A stretch of 64,000 nucleotides of DNA from Urophycis tenuis (lineage: Eukaryota; Chordata; Actinopteri; Gadiformes; Phycidae), in assembly GCA_036785325.1 (NCBI GenBank), contig JAXIVH010000008.1, forward strand, positions 11,093,937-11,157,936, in the 5' to 3' direction. Positions within the stretch are counted from its first letter, which is position 1. Each line of letters opens with the position of its first letter. The notes beneath the pieces were generated by a model. It searched no databases, was not told the DNA's origin, and was given only the letters and a program-made list of their open reading frames with translations. The position numbers and the translations under genes were made by a program. Of this stretch, positions 1 to 11,400 are shown one piece after another.

Positions 1-877
1 TCGTTTTTTTAAAGCAAATGTAAAGAGTGGTTGTTTCAATACAAGGAGAAAGCATTAATTTCCCATAGTATCATTTAAGTGAATTATGATGCATACAATT
101 TATCATGCAGCTCAACAGATCTAACAAACGGCAATAGGAAGTAATGTATGGAAGGAACTAAATCAACTTCTGTAGTACATTTGCAATTTGGACTGCAATT
201 CTACCTGTGTGGTAAAGCCAGTTTAGCATGACATCTTCTTTGTCTAGAGGTGTCAAGCGCTACGTCACCAGCAATTATATCATCATGGCAGATACAACAG
301 GTTCAGGTTTGGGATAAGTATTGAGTCTCATTACAGGGGATTTTGTGACTAGTGCTTTAGGTAAAATATCAAAATAGGTCATTAACTTGATAGCTTTCAT
401 AATCCTGATCCTGGTCCACACCTAAGAGCATTTGTTATGTTAGTTTATTTCTCTCACACACAAACCTGCAATGGCTAGAAAGCTCTATTTTTTCTATAAA
501 CCTTTACAAAACATCACATACATCACCTGCAATTTCTATTTTAGGGTCTGTTGAGTCAATGTTTGGGTCGGTCCTTAATTGTATGAAGAGACCAACGGTA
601 ACCTGAGTGCTTAGGACACCACATATAACTTTCACTCCGGCTCCATCTCTCTTCACACACATCTAGACAGGCCACACAATGGGACCCCATATGCCCTCAG
701 TGCTTGAAATGAGGATTAACAAAGGACTACTACAATGAATTCAGTCACAGTATATGCAATTGGTGAGGAATACAATTATTATTCTACTTTTTTCAAAGAT
801 ATACAAGCTCTTATAATGCATTTAAAGTGTTTCATTATTTAGCTGTTGTGTTCTGTCAGAGTCTAATTGTAAAGAAT
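1..877. other. Upstream flank of the chitinase-like gene
   Basis: AT-rich sequence with no open frame I can support as coding and no recognisable RNA gene. The 3' part must contain the promoter and 5' UTR of the chitinase-like gene whose start codon is at 878. A TATA-like stretch (ttataatgcatttaaa) lies at 811-826, about 50 bases before the ATG, but its role is only a guess. Confidence 0.4.
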
Positions 878-3119
878 ATGTTCATGTTTGATTTGTGCTT
901 AACAGTGGGTCTACATCTATTCATTCAGGGTGGTGAGTATACATTTTCCTCCTATATACAAAGAGCAAAGAAATCCTATAGGCATTATTTGTATCGAGAC
1001 TTAATATTTTTAGGACCTTAAAAATTACAAAATTTCACAAAACTATATGTTACAAAGATTTTTTTTCTGTACCCTGAAACCAGCAACGGCAAACAAACTG
1101 GTTTGTTATTTTACCAACTGGTCGCAGTACAGAACAGGTGTTGGGAAATACCTGCCAGGGAACATAGACCCTTGGCTATGCACTCACTTGGTCTACGCCT
1201 TTGCTGTTGTCAATTATGCCAACGAGATCACAGAACACGAGTGGGATGAAGATACTCTCTACAAACAATTCAATAAGTTAAAAAACAGGTAAACCAATTC
1301 TTTGTTCATGATGAACAAAACTATCTATATACAAAATCTATTGAATAACAGTAGTTAATCATTAGCATTATGGACATTATTAATAAGAGAGGAATGCAAT
1401 TGCAAGTGAATGCCTTAGCCCACGTCAGTAAAAGGTGAATTTAAAGCTGCAATCAGCAGTTTATGATCGATCTACTTTGTTTTTATTATTAGTAGATTAA
1501 ATATTCAACGTTTCATCCAGCTAATATCTTTAAAAAATTCTGGACATAATGTAATTATCTGTAGTCAATGCTGACCAATAATGCTTTAAATAATTTTCAT
1601 TAATAAAATTGCTGCTCTAACTGATGTATTCAACCGATACAGAGTTCTGGCTGACCCATACCCCTCTCTTTGTTTACTTGCCATGTAGCACTGCCAGAAT
1701 GTCCAGAACAGACACAATATTATCACATCTTATTTTAGGATTGCTGTCTTACTTGTAAGCTAAGAATTATAGTTTTACAGAGTAAATAACTATGGTTATG
1801 GTAAGATAACAATAGATAACAACAATTGTGTTTTAATTGAGTCTCATGGTTCTCATGCATTCAGCCAGTAGTAAAACGAATGTATGAGAAACATGAAACT
1901 ATTTGAATCTTTTTTTTTTAAATCCTGATTGTTATTATACTTTCTGCTATTTCAAATGTTTATGTGCAGTAATCCACAGCTGAAGACTCTCTTGTCAGTC
2001 AAAGAAGACAACTTTGGAGCTCAGTAAGTCTCCACGTATGTAAAGCATCTTGTGTATTATTATTGTTATTATTATTGCTGTTGTTATTATTACAAGATAT
2101 TATACTTATATTATTATTGATAACTTGATTATTATTATTACTAACACATAACCCTTACTTCAAGCTGCAATGCACACATCTCTCTCTGTAGCACTTTCTT
2201 TGCATTTTTTGTATTTAATGATGGTTGTCTATAGAATAAAGCCTATACACTCATACAGTGGAACAATCAACCCAAATATTTGCATTCTTTGGTCTCCACA
2301 TTTCACTTCACACCAGTGGCGCAGCTAGAAATGTTGAAATGGGTGGGCACAGAAAAAAGACGAGTGGGAAAAGCCAATTTGATTAAACGTACGTTTGGTG
2401 AAGCGAAGGAAAACCCTCTGATTGGACGGGCAAGACTGACAAGTAGGCGGGCCTAGGCCTGTCCAGGCCCGCCCGTGGCTACGCCTCTGCTTCACACAAG
2501 AGAAGAGATTGTGTAAAAAGTGTTTCACTATCATTTTATGGAAGTTCTGCTTCTATTGCATTGTATTTAGAATTATTTGTTTGGTATGGTGGGAGGGTGA
2601 CTCCGATTAAATTAATTGTAAATGAATTATACTATAATTAAACTTGTGCTTGAGCTTGATGCTTTCTCCCTGTTGACCATCGCATCATCATCCTCCTCCT
2701 CTACTCGGTAGATTCTCCAGCATGCTGTCCAGCGAAGCCAACCGTCACAGCTTCATCCAGTCGACAATCAAATTCCTGAGGGCTTACGGCTTCGATGGTC
2801 TGGACTTGGACTGGCAGTACCTTGTATCTGGTGCAAGCTCAGCACAAGACAAGAGCAAGTTCACTCTGCTCTGCAAGGTACTACAATAATACAATGTGTG
2901 CAGCATGAGTGCATTAGCCTATAGTATAAGTGATTCAGTAATCCAGTTTCTAGAAAAGATGATTAGGGTATATGTTACCTCTCCGTGTGCTGTTGCCCGT
3001 ATATTTACTATAGCATGATGTTTAATACTTTTTACACATTTAACGCATGTTACGCTCACATTTCTAGACTAGGTAACACTACCCAGAACGACTGAGTTTA
3101 AAATAGCCTCCTCAAATGT

Positions 3120-3203
<84 letters not shown>

Positions 3204-3869
3204 AACATAATGCTTGAGTTTTGACTGTGGCAGGTAAGTAAGGAAGTAAGGATGAGGATTAAAATACGTTCTTAGTAATATAATGCTGTAATACCGGTTC
3301 CACTGCAATCCTGACCTGGATGAAATGCATGCTAATTGATGTAGATTATTTGAGTGGGCCTATCTATCTTACTTAGTTACTTAATTACTTACATTAACCT
3401 CACTATGTTGCATATGTGTTTTGTCTCTGCGGACCAGGAGCTTTCAGAAAGTTATGAGGCTGAAAGTACAGGAGAAGGAATGACTCGCCTCATTCTGTCT
3501 GCAGCAGTGACAGCAGACATTGATGCCATCGATTTGGGATATGAAATTGCTGAAATATCCAAGTAAGGATGTTGAAATGAAATGAAATATTTTCTTCCTA
3601 TAAAGTGATGTGTAAAGGTTTACCTTGCTAGGCAGTTGGATTCCCGAAATCCTAACCACACGAGAATCCATCTTGCCAGGCTTCAAGTTATTAGTTCAAG
3701 TTGTAAGTTATACTTGTGGCCGAACCACAGAGGTTCAGACCAATCAGCATCTATGATTCACTATGGGATCCATGTGATATGTGATAGATGGTGATAAGAC
3801 AGATGGTTCGTCCAAACACCTGCCAAGTATTTGGCAGTTGATTGTAAAAGTAGCCTAACAGGCAATACA

Positions 3870-3947
<78 letters not shown>

Positions 3948-6590
3948 CGTGTAGGTACCTGGACTTCATCAGTGTTAAGACGCATGACTTTGAGCGAGGC
4001 CCAGAAAGAGTGACTTCACACCACAGCCCCCTCTTCTGTGATTTGCCGGGCACAGAAAACAACACCAATGTAGTAAGACAGGAGTTTACCTCAATACGCA
4101 CCGTCCCTGGGTCAATTTAGAGCTAACTTCTTCATTAGAGCCAACTATTCTGAATGTTTTTGGCTAAATGAGACCTCATAGGACGACATTGCTGGGTCCT
4201 TTTCTCAAGGTGTACTATGAAAGTGGGTACAATCTATCAGAATAGTAGGTAATAGGTAATCCACCATGGGAAAACCTGCAAATCAACCTCGATAATATCA
4301 GTCTAACAAAACTTAGTTACTGGAAAAAACAATATGAAGAACAATGTCCAACTTTTCCTCATTTTTAGTTCAATTTCCTGTGCAAGGACTGTATAGGCTG
4401 ATAGCATGTCAAAAACTAAATACTAATGAATATGGTTGAAGACACGGGCGATTGACAGTGATTGTGAGAAGCCTAAAAGCATAGTGTGGCCCTTCAATAT
4501 CATGTCGACTGGACAAGAAACAGGTAAACAGGTGCAACAAAAAGGGAGCACACACACAGCCTAACCAACAACAATATGTCCCTTTCCTCCGAGGATTACG
4601 TGATGCAGTACTGGATTAGCCGAGGAGCCCCAGCACAGAAGCTCCTGCTAGGATTGGCAACCCATGGACGGTCCTTTACCCTGTCGTCTGCTGCAACAGG
4701 CCCAGGGGCCCCAGTCAGAGGCCCCGGCATGCCCGGCCCTTACACCCAACAGATGAGCATCTGGTCTTACTATGAGGTAACAGCGCTCAATGCACACTTG
4801 GGTAGTAAGATGATGATGATTGAGAGTGGGAATGAGAGCGACCACAATTCTGAAGGCGAACAGTGAACTTTTTAACATTACTCAACAATGAACTCAATAT
4901 TACTCTCTCCTGTGAATTGGTCTAAGGGTAAAAGGGCATTTAGGGGATGGTTTTGTCCAAAGGAACTTACAATCAGTACATTTGTGGGGTTTGACATGTG
5001 GACAGTTGGGGGTGGGGGATCAAGGGGATCGAACCGCCGGCGCCGACCATACGGTTAGTGGACGACCTGCTCTACCCACTGAGCTACTGCCGCCCTATTG
5101 GTCTGCTTAAAGGGTGATGCTAGCAATTATTGGTACATAAAAAAATGTATATGTGTTACTCTGTTCTAAAGGTGACAGAAATATCTTTCAAATATATGAA
5201 CATATTTACTGTCTAGATAAATATTCTGTAGTTTTCAAATAATATAATAGAAATTAAATGTTGTATTGTTCATAATAGGTAAAACCTGGATGAAAACATG
5301 TAAGCTAATATTTTCTCCTTTCCAGATCTGCTCATTCCTCAGAGGGGCATCAGTCTGGTGGATTGATGGTCAAAGTGTACCATATGCTGTTAAAGGGGAT
5401 GAGTGGGTCGGCTTTGACAACCGCGACAGCTACGATGCCAAGGTAAGCGATATATAGTAGTATTCAATCGTTCATATTTTAGATTATATAGTTTACAATT
5501 TACTTTATATTGAATCTGATGGGAAATAAGTTGAATAAAGTAAGGGGGCCTTTTTCAACAAGGCTTGCTCTTTACTCATACAAAAGCTATCGCCGCAACA
5601 GGAGCAGCAATTTCACTTCCCTGAAATAGGGTTTTATATGAGAGGTAAACCGGGAACCAGTGGCAGGCCCTGTGTTCTCTGTTTTCTACAGGTGGGCTAC
5701 CTTAAGAACAGCACGTTAGGTGGAGCAGCTCTATGGACGCTAGACATGGATGACTTCACTGGTCAGTTCTGTGGGCAGGGCAAATATCCACTGGTGTCCC
5801 ATTTGAAAAGGATGCTCAATAGGCCTACAGGTAAGGAAAAACAAACAAAAAAAGAACCTACCCTCATGCCCTTGTATGTTCTACGTCTTGGCACTTTATA
5901 ATCGCTCTTTGTAACTTTGCATTTTAGGCCAGAAATGTTGCATACTAGCAAACTAGCAATTGGAATGCTTGAAACTTGTTCTGGTGACTTACTGTATGAG
6001 CAGCAATTAAATGTTTCAACTTCTTTTGACAAATACACTTAATGTAAGTCGCTTTGGATAAATGTGTCCGCTAAATGCCCTAAATGTAAACGTAAATATC
6101 CTTCCTTCAGTGGAAATTGATAGCTTGATTCAACTCAGTTGTGTTATCATTCCTTCATATTCAATAGTATTAATATTACTATGTTCAACATGATTAAGAC
6201 TGGAGACTTGAAGAAACATAACAAACGAATGTACACGTAGGCCTGTCCACGACCTCCGTGTCCCCCGCGACCGACTCCCTCGGGGAACCCGTAGACTCCA
6301 CCACCGCGGTCAAACCTCTGCCGCACCAGGGCTGCCTCCAAAACATCACCGTTGCCTATCAACGGGCAGGCTTCTGCGCACGCAAACGGGACGGAGTGTA
6401 TCCGCGATCTGAGCACCCGAAGACGTTCTACAAATGTGTGCTGCACCACACGTACGTCATGAGGTGTCACACGGCCGCACATGCACATAACACGGCGGGG
6501 CGAGCCGCGCCGCCGGGAGGAGGCTTTGGGCTCGCCAGCGTGGCGGAAGCCACCTTGCTTCATGTGTTGTTTGTGTGGAGCAACTGGTAA
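878..6590 (+). CDS. Secreted chitinase-like protein (GH18 fold, catalytic Glu lost, CBM14-like C-terminus), 10 exons
   Basis: Rebuilt exons: 878-932, 1084-1288, 1970-2023, 2712-2877, 3438-3562, 3955-4072, 4594-4776, 5326-5442, 5692-5830, 6241-6590. All introns are GT-AG, phases agree at every junction, and the total is 1,512 nt (503 aa plus TAA). Exon 1 gives a hydrophobic signal peptide (residues 1 to about 19). Exon 2 starts the GH18 domain with the family's KLVCYFTNW block. The active-site motif in exon 4 reads DGLDLDWQ, so the catalytic Glu (residue 140) is Gln. The family's GGWNFG reads KEDNFG here, and the MTYDLHG strand reads KTHDFERG. The late Trp motif (LWTLDMDDFTG) is kept. A Ser/Thr/Pro-rich linker leads to a CBM14-like region (FCARKRDGVYP, FYKCV, residues about 432-470) that lacks the last two cysteines. 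Known for the family: active members cleave chitin, while members without the Glu bind sugar only. Inference: a lectin-like pseudoenzyme of the acidic chitinase group. An early pseudogene is possible, but no stop or frameshift is seen. Confidence 0.85.
2306..2497. mobile_element. Short non-autonomous hAT element (MITE) with perfect 8-bp target duplication
   Basis: The element body is 2314-2489 (176 bp), in intron 3 of the chitinase-like gene. It begins CAGTGGCGCAGCTAG and ends in the imperfect inverse, GTGGCTACGCCTCTG. It is flanked on both sides by the identical 8-mer cttcacac (2306-2313 and 2490-2497). CAG-type ends and 8-bp duplications are the mark of the hAT superfamily. It has no coding capacity. 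Confidence 0.85.
3117..3202. repeat. (TG)n microsatellite in intron 4 of the chitinase-like gene
   Basis: About 43 TG units with one early interruption (tttg). It lies in the intron between 2877 and 3438. Long reading frames of His-Thr or Val-Cys here are products of the repeat. Confidence 0.95.
3872..3954 (+). repeat. (TG)n tract forming the 3' splice site of exon 6
   Basis: About 36 TG units run to 3943, followed by gcgtgcgtgtag. The AG at 3953-3954 is the acceptor of exon 6 of the chitinase-like gene. There is no ordinary pyrimidine tract. A (UG)n run at an acceptor is the arrangement known from CFTR exon 9, where TDP-43 binds and lowers exon inclusion. Confidence 0.85.
4916..5104 (-). 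mobile_element. tRNA-derived SINE, minus orientation
   Basis: The SINE body 4924-5096 is flanked by the direct repeat attggtct (4916-4923 and 5097-5104). Read on the minus strand it has a tRNA-like head with a B-box-like ggttcgatcccc, followed by a tail ending near gtctgctaaatgccc-type sequence. Related copies are at 28737 and 46357. It lies in intron 7 of the chitinase-like gene. Confidence 0.8.
5850..6095 (+). mobile_element. 3' end of an L2-like LINE / SINE tail
   Basis: The stretch with tcttggcactttataatcgc and gctctttgtaactt closely matches the end of the L2-like LINE at 20340-20450. It finishes with gtaagtcgctttggataaat, the tail also seen on the SINEs in this window. This shows the SINE and LINE share a 3' end. 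It lies in intron 9 of the chitinase-like gene. There is no coding capacity. Confidence 0.7.
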
Positions 6591-6725
6591 ATCTGGTTAT
6601 TTTTGGTGACGCATGTATGGACCGATGACTTGTCCACTCTCACAGTGGTCAGAAGATGGTTTTGTTGTCTGGGAACTTTTGTGAAATCATTGCCCGTTAC
6701 TGACAGTCAAATAACGTTTTACACA

Positions 6726-6733
6726 CAAATAAA
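6726..6733 (+). terminator. Likely polyadenylation signal of the chitinase-like gene
   Basis: AATAAA lies about 140 bases after the TAA stop at 6588-6590, preceded by acacac. It is the first canonical hexamer after the stop. Confidence 0.55.
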
Positions 6734-7204
6734 GCATTTATTGAGAATTGTGTTCCGCCTCTGTCTGTCGAGCCTTAACGTGTATTAGTCTTAAAAAGCA
6801 GAGACACTACTGAAGGTATATTATATGCTTCTTGCTTCGAACTCAATGTGAGTCAATGGGTCGAATTCTGCCAGGAGATAGCCCAGTAACAGCCCAGTAA
6901 CATAAGTGAACAATTGTTGGTTTGGGTACAAAACATACTGGGTAATGTTGCTATCTCTGAAATTAATGATCAAATGAAATAAATAATGGTCAGATCAGTA
7001 TTCTTAACGTGAAAATGTTCTTGAATCACTTTGATGTATTTTTGTATAGCTTTTTCATGGTGGCTCTAGCACAGAGCAATATAAAGAGCCATCTCTGTCT
7101 GTCCAAGGTAGAGCTTCAGTAGGCCCAGAGCAATGTAATTTGCGATGGTGTTAAAGGCCTGCACATTTAATGCCAGTGCAGGCACGTGTCATAACTAAGT
7201 CATC

Positions 7205-7750
7205 AGAACTCAGAAGAACTTTATTGCCAAGCAGGTTTGCACCTACAGGGAATTTGTCCTGGTGGTTCGTGCGCAACAGTCAACAGTGAACAAACAACAA
7301 AACAACACCAACAATAGACAATACAAAAAACAAGCAACAGTAAGTGTTTTAAAGTGTATGGTGCAAGGAGTGCAAAGAGTGTACAAGGAGTGCAAGGAGT
7401 GATATTGTCAATGGGGGTGGGGGAGGGGCTGAGGGGGGTCCCGCAACCAATTCATGTTCCCAACTGCTGCTGGGAAGCAGCTGCTCATTTTGGTGGGAGG
7501 TTGTGGTCCTGATGGACCGCAGCCTCCTGCCAGAGGGAAGAGGGTCAAAGAGTTTGTGTCCGGGATGAGAGGGGCCGGCCACAATCCTACCTGCTCGCCT
7601 CAGGACCCTGGACGTGGGCAGATCCTGAAGGGAAGGTTGCAGCCAATTGTTAATCACCTTCTCCGCAGAGCGAATGATAAGCTGCAGCCTATCAGCACAA
7701 ATACATTTTGGGGAACAAACATGAAAAACACCTGCATAGAATAATTGCAT
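7205..7750 (-). mobile_element. C-terminal fragment of a non-LTR retrotransposon ORF
   Basis: On the minus strand an open stretch of about 130 codons contains SAEKVINN, LQDLPTSR, SHPGHKLFDPLPSGRR and LRSIRTTTS. These match the conserved C-terminal region after the reverse transcriptase of several fish LINEs (Cys-poor SAEKVIG...HPGHxLFxxLPSGRR module). It is followed on the minus strand by an untranslated tail (about 7205-7340). The 5' part is missing, so this is a truncated copy. It lies between the chitinase-like gene and arfrp1. I cannot fix the clade. Confidence 0.7.
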
Positions 7751-8210
7751 ACCATGGTACTGAAGTAATGAAACTATAGGTTACAAAATCTGGACCTAAG
7801 AGAGCAAATTGTTAATTTTGTGGTCCCTTCAAATGTAACCAGGTCCTACAAGATGCTAGATGGGAGACATACTGTATTATTTATTTGATTTAATGTAGTT
7901 TTAATGTTTAAGAAATGTTACTGTTATGGGTTTTCCTACAGCGAACAATTTTAACATTTAAAATAACTTGCTGTAAACGTGTTTACTTACCACTGTAGTT
8001 GATTCCGTTTCGTAGGGCCTATATTTCATTAGGTTTCTGTATACAGGTTTGTTTGCATTTAATGACAACGATTGGCTTATGTTATATTTGAATATCAAAA
8101 CTGAAATTGTTTCGTTATTTAATTTTAACCATCTCCAGACCTATCAATAGTCTTTAAGTTTTCCCTATGATGTGCACTGGTTCTTCGTATGAAAGACTGA
8201 TTGTTAGTAT
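7751..8210. other. Intergenic, AT-rich, nothing recognised
   Basis: No open frame, RNA gene or clear repeat structure is visible between the LINE fragment and the arfrp1 promoter region. Confidence 0.5.
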
Positions 8211-8216
8211 GCACTT

Positions 8217-8238
8217 CACTTCCCAGAATGCCAAGCGC
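8217..8238 (+). promoter_or_regulatory. ZNF143/Staf-like motif upstream of arfrp1
   Basis: The sequence ttcccagaatgccaagcgc is close to the long ZNF143 (Staf) binding consensus, with two mismatches in the right half. It lies about 260 bases before the arfrp1 ATG, a usual place for this site in housekeeping promoters. Function is inferred from the motif only. Confidence 0.5.
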
Positions 8239-8483
8239 CGCAGTTCCGTATTGATTACACGTAGCGACAACCAGAAAACTAGGACAGTTAATTAAGATAA
8301 AACTGTATTATAATGTATTGTATACCATGTATCGTAATCCTTAAACATACGTTATAACCTATTTCTTGATCATGCTACCGGAATCGTGTCTCTTTTTGGC
8401 CTCGCGTCAGCTAAATTAACTAGCTAGCTAACTAACATTAGCTTGAGTTAGCAAGTCACTGGTTGTTTACAATCTATTTCGAC

Positions 8484-11400
8484 ATGTACACTTTGTTATC
8501 TGGACTTTACAAGTATATGTTCCAAAAGGACGAATACTGCATATTGATCCTTGGCCTGGATAATGCAGGAAAAACGGTAGGCAATGCTTCATGTTGGCTG
8601 TCAACGTGTTCATTGTTATGATTTCAGCATCGTTTATTTGTGGTTGTACAATTTCATGTGTTATTCATGTTATTTTTTTGTCCTCGTTAAGCTGTGCGAC
8701 TTTTCTGCAATTCTCCGTGTCTATTGTCTCACAGACCTTTCTGGAACAGACGAAAACAAAGTTCAGTAAGAACTACAAAGGAATGAGTTTGTCAAAGATC
8801 ACCACTACAGTTGGCCTGAACAGTAAGAGTTTGCAAAAGCAATTTCCAGTTCATTGCAAAACATTGCTCAACACAATTAAATTCCTTATTTTTTTGTCGT
8901 GTCTAATGTTGCTTTCCAGTCGGGACCATTGATGTTGGCAATGCTCGCCTCATGTTCTGGGATCTTGGAGGTCAAGAAGAGCTCCAGTCTTTGTGGGACA
9001 AAGTACGTAAATAGCACTTACTAGTAACTCATGACTTTTCATCAAATTAATAACTTCACCACACATTTGATGTGTTTTGTTTTTGCAAAGACAAGTTGAA
9101 ATGGCACTTTTTATTACAAAAAAATACAAGTACTTGTTGTCTTACTTTGCTAACTAGGTTCATAAAATAAAGGCGAGCTATATCGTTCTGTGAAGTTGTA
9201 TAAAGTTGTTGTTTTTTCTATTTTCAAACGCTCAATCCCATTAGTACTATGCAGAGTCCCACGGCGTGATCTATGTGATCGATTCAACAGATGAAGAGCG
9301 CCTCTCAGAATCAAAGGAGGCCTTTGGTATGTATGCACTTTGCCTTGCTCTCTATGCACATGCAAAAGCCTCAATCACAGTCCCGCATCAGCATGTGGAC
9401 CTACAGTATGCATACACAGAATATGTGAAGACCTCCCAGAGGTTAGCCACACGCCCCCCCCCCCCCCCCCCCCCCCCTCTTTGTGGAGCTGTTTGTGTCA
9501 AGTCATCACTGATTGGCTGAGCATGGGATGAGAGTAGTGTTACGTTTTGTTTCCGACAGGCACAATAATTAAATTAGATCAAAAGTTCAAAAGCTGCATT
9601 TTCCCACCCACCACTTACTACAGCACATTGGACTTATTTTGCACCTGGCTGTATTGCTTTTTCAACAACCCATCAATTAATTGAGTGAACTCCTCTCAAC
9701 TGTGTCTGGTTTTTGTCATTGGTCCATTGGTCCATTGGATCATACACATTTGGGGTTAAAAATGCTGCACTGCCCCCTTGTGTACGTGACGTTGAAGTTA
9801 AAATGCAGGCCACTTTGTGGAGATCCACATTGTGTTTCTGTGTCACAATGTGGATCTTTGCATGCGTTGCTATAACCCCTGGCAAAACATATGGAATCAC
9901 TAGTCTTGGAGGATGTTCATTCAGTTGTTTAATTTTGTAGAAAAAAAGCAGATCAGACATGCCACAAAACTAAAGTAATTTAAAATGGCAACTTTCTGGC
10001 TTCTGGAAACACTATAAGAAATCCAGAAAGAATTTGTGGTATTCAATAACAATTGCTTTTTTGGATCAAGCAGAGGAAAAAAATTATGGAATCACTCAAT
10101 TCTAGGGGAAAAAAATATGGAATCACCCTGTAAATTTCCATTTCCATCCATCCATCCATCCATCCATCCATCCATTATCGTGACCGCTTATCCTCTACGA
10201 GGGACGCGGGGGGGCTGGAGCCAATCCCAGCTGCAACGGGCGAGAGGCGGGGTACACCCTGGACAGGTCGCCAGCCTATCACAGGGCTAACATACATAGA
10301 CAAACAACCATTCACACTCACATACACACCTATGGTCAATTTAGAGACAACCTAATCCCCAACCTGCATGGTTTTTGGTCTGTGGTTCCATTTCCATCAG
10401 ACATAATTACCATGTTTAATGATTCATCACGCTGGCATGCTGCACTGCCCCCTTGTGCATACACATGACTAGCTGTGAGATATTTTGGCGATAACACGAA
10501 CAAACGCTAATTAGATTAATTCGATCGAGATTCTGTTCCATGTCATTGCGTCGCATTTCTTTTTATGTAGCGCATGCATTGGATTCTACTTGTGCATTGA
10601 AAACGCATCCTTCAGCAAAATCAGATATAGTATTTAGTATAAAGTAACAGCTCTAATGTAATACTGCGATGTTGGAGCACTGAGCGGGCGGTTGTGATGT
10701 CACCCTGTAGGCTTCAGGTTCGTACCATGAAACGGCACCTGGGGGGGCATTGTTGTGATGTGTCACGTGACCTAAAAGCTGAGGCCAATTTAGTTTTTCT
10801 TCCAACACAGAATAAGATAAATAAATACTGGGTTTTTTTATTTAACTTTTTGTGATTTTTCACCTTTGTTGCATTTTAAAACTGTTCTAATTAATATAAA
10901 CAACAAATGTTTTAATGCTGGCAAACATTGCAGGGACTGCTAGAATCATCATACTGGTGTGATTGTATGCATCAAAGGGCAAAATCAAGCAATAAGAGGA
11001 AATTACAATGTTTATTTATATAAAAATATAAAATATGGAATCACCCTGTAAATATCCATTTCCACCACAGTCAGTCAGTCCACTTGGTGCAGCAGCTCTC
11101 CACGGTGTGAGCACTCCTTTTTAACTGCAGACTCATGAGCAGATTTAAGATGATGCCGGTGTTAGTTTTGGAAATTGAAATTTACAGGGTGATTCCATTT
11201 TTTTTTCCCCAGAATTGAGTGATGCCATCATTTTTTCCCTCTGCTTGATCTAAAAAAGAAATTGTTGTTGACTACCACAATTCTTTTCTGGATTTCTTTT
11301 AGTGTTTCTTAAAGCCAGAAACTTGCCATTTTAAATGACTTTAGTTTTGTGGCATGTCTGATCTGCTTTTTTTTCTACAAAATTAAACAACTGAATCAAC

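Noticed and set aside
3069..4101. His-Thr and Val-Cys repeat frames
   Set aside because: They come from (TG)n microsatellites in introns 4 and 5 of the chitinase-like gene.
4573..4593. ATG at 4576 as a separate gene start, or acceptor at 4559 for exon 7
   Set aside because: The acceptor cctttcctccgag at 4593 gives phase 0, rejoins the family's NVDYVM-type sequence and keeps the whole model in frame. The other choices break the frame.
4924..5096. Possible tRNA gene (B-box-like ggttcgatcccc)
   Set aside because: It is part of a SINE with target duplications and related copies; no full cloverleaf is seen. The same applies to 28737 and 46357.
6147..6563. 138-codon minus-strand frame
   Set aside because: It is the antisense of the GC-rich CBM14 exon, which has splice and protein support on the plus strand.
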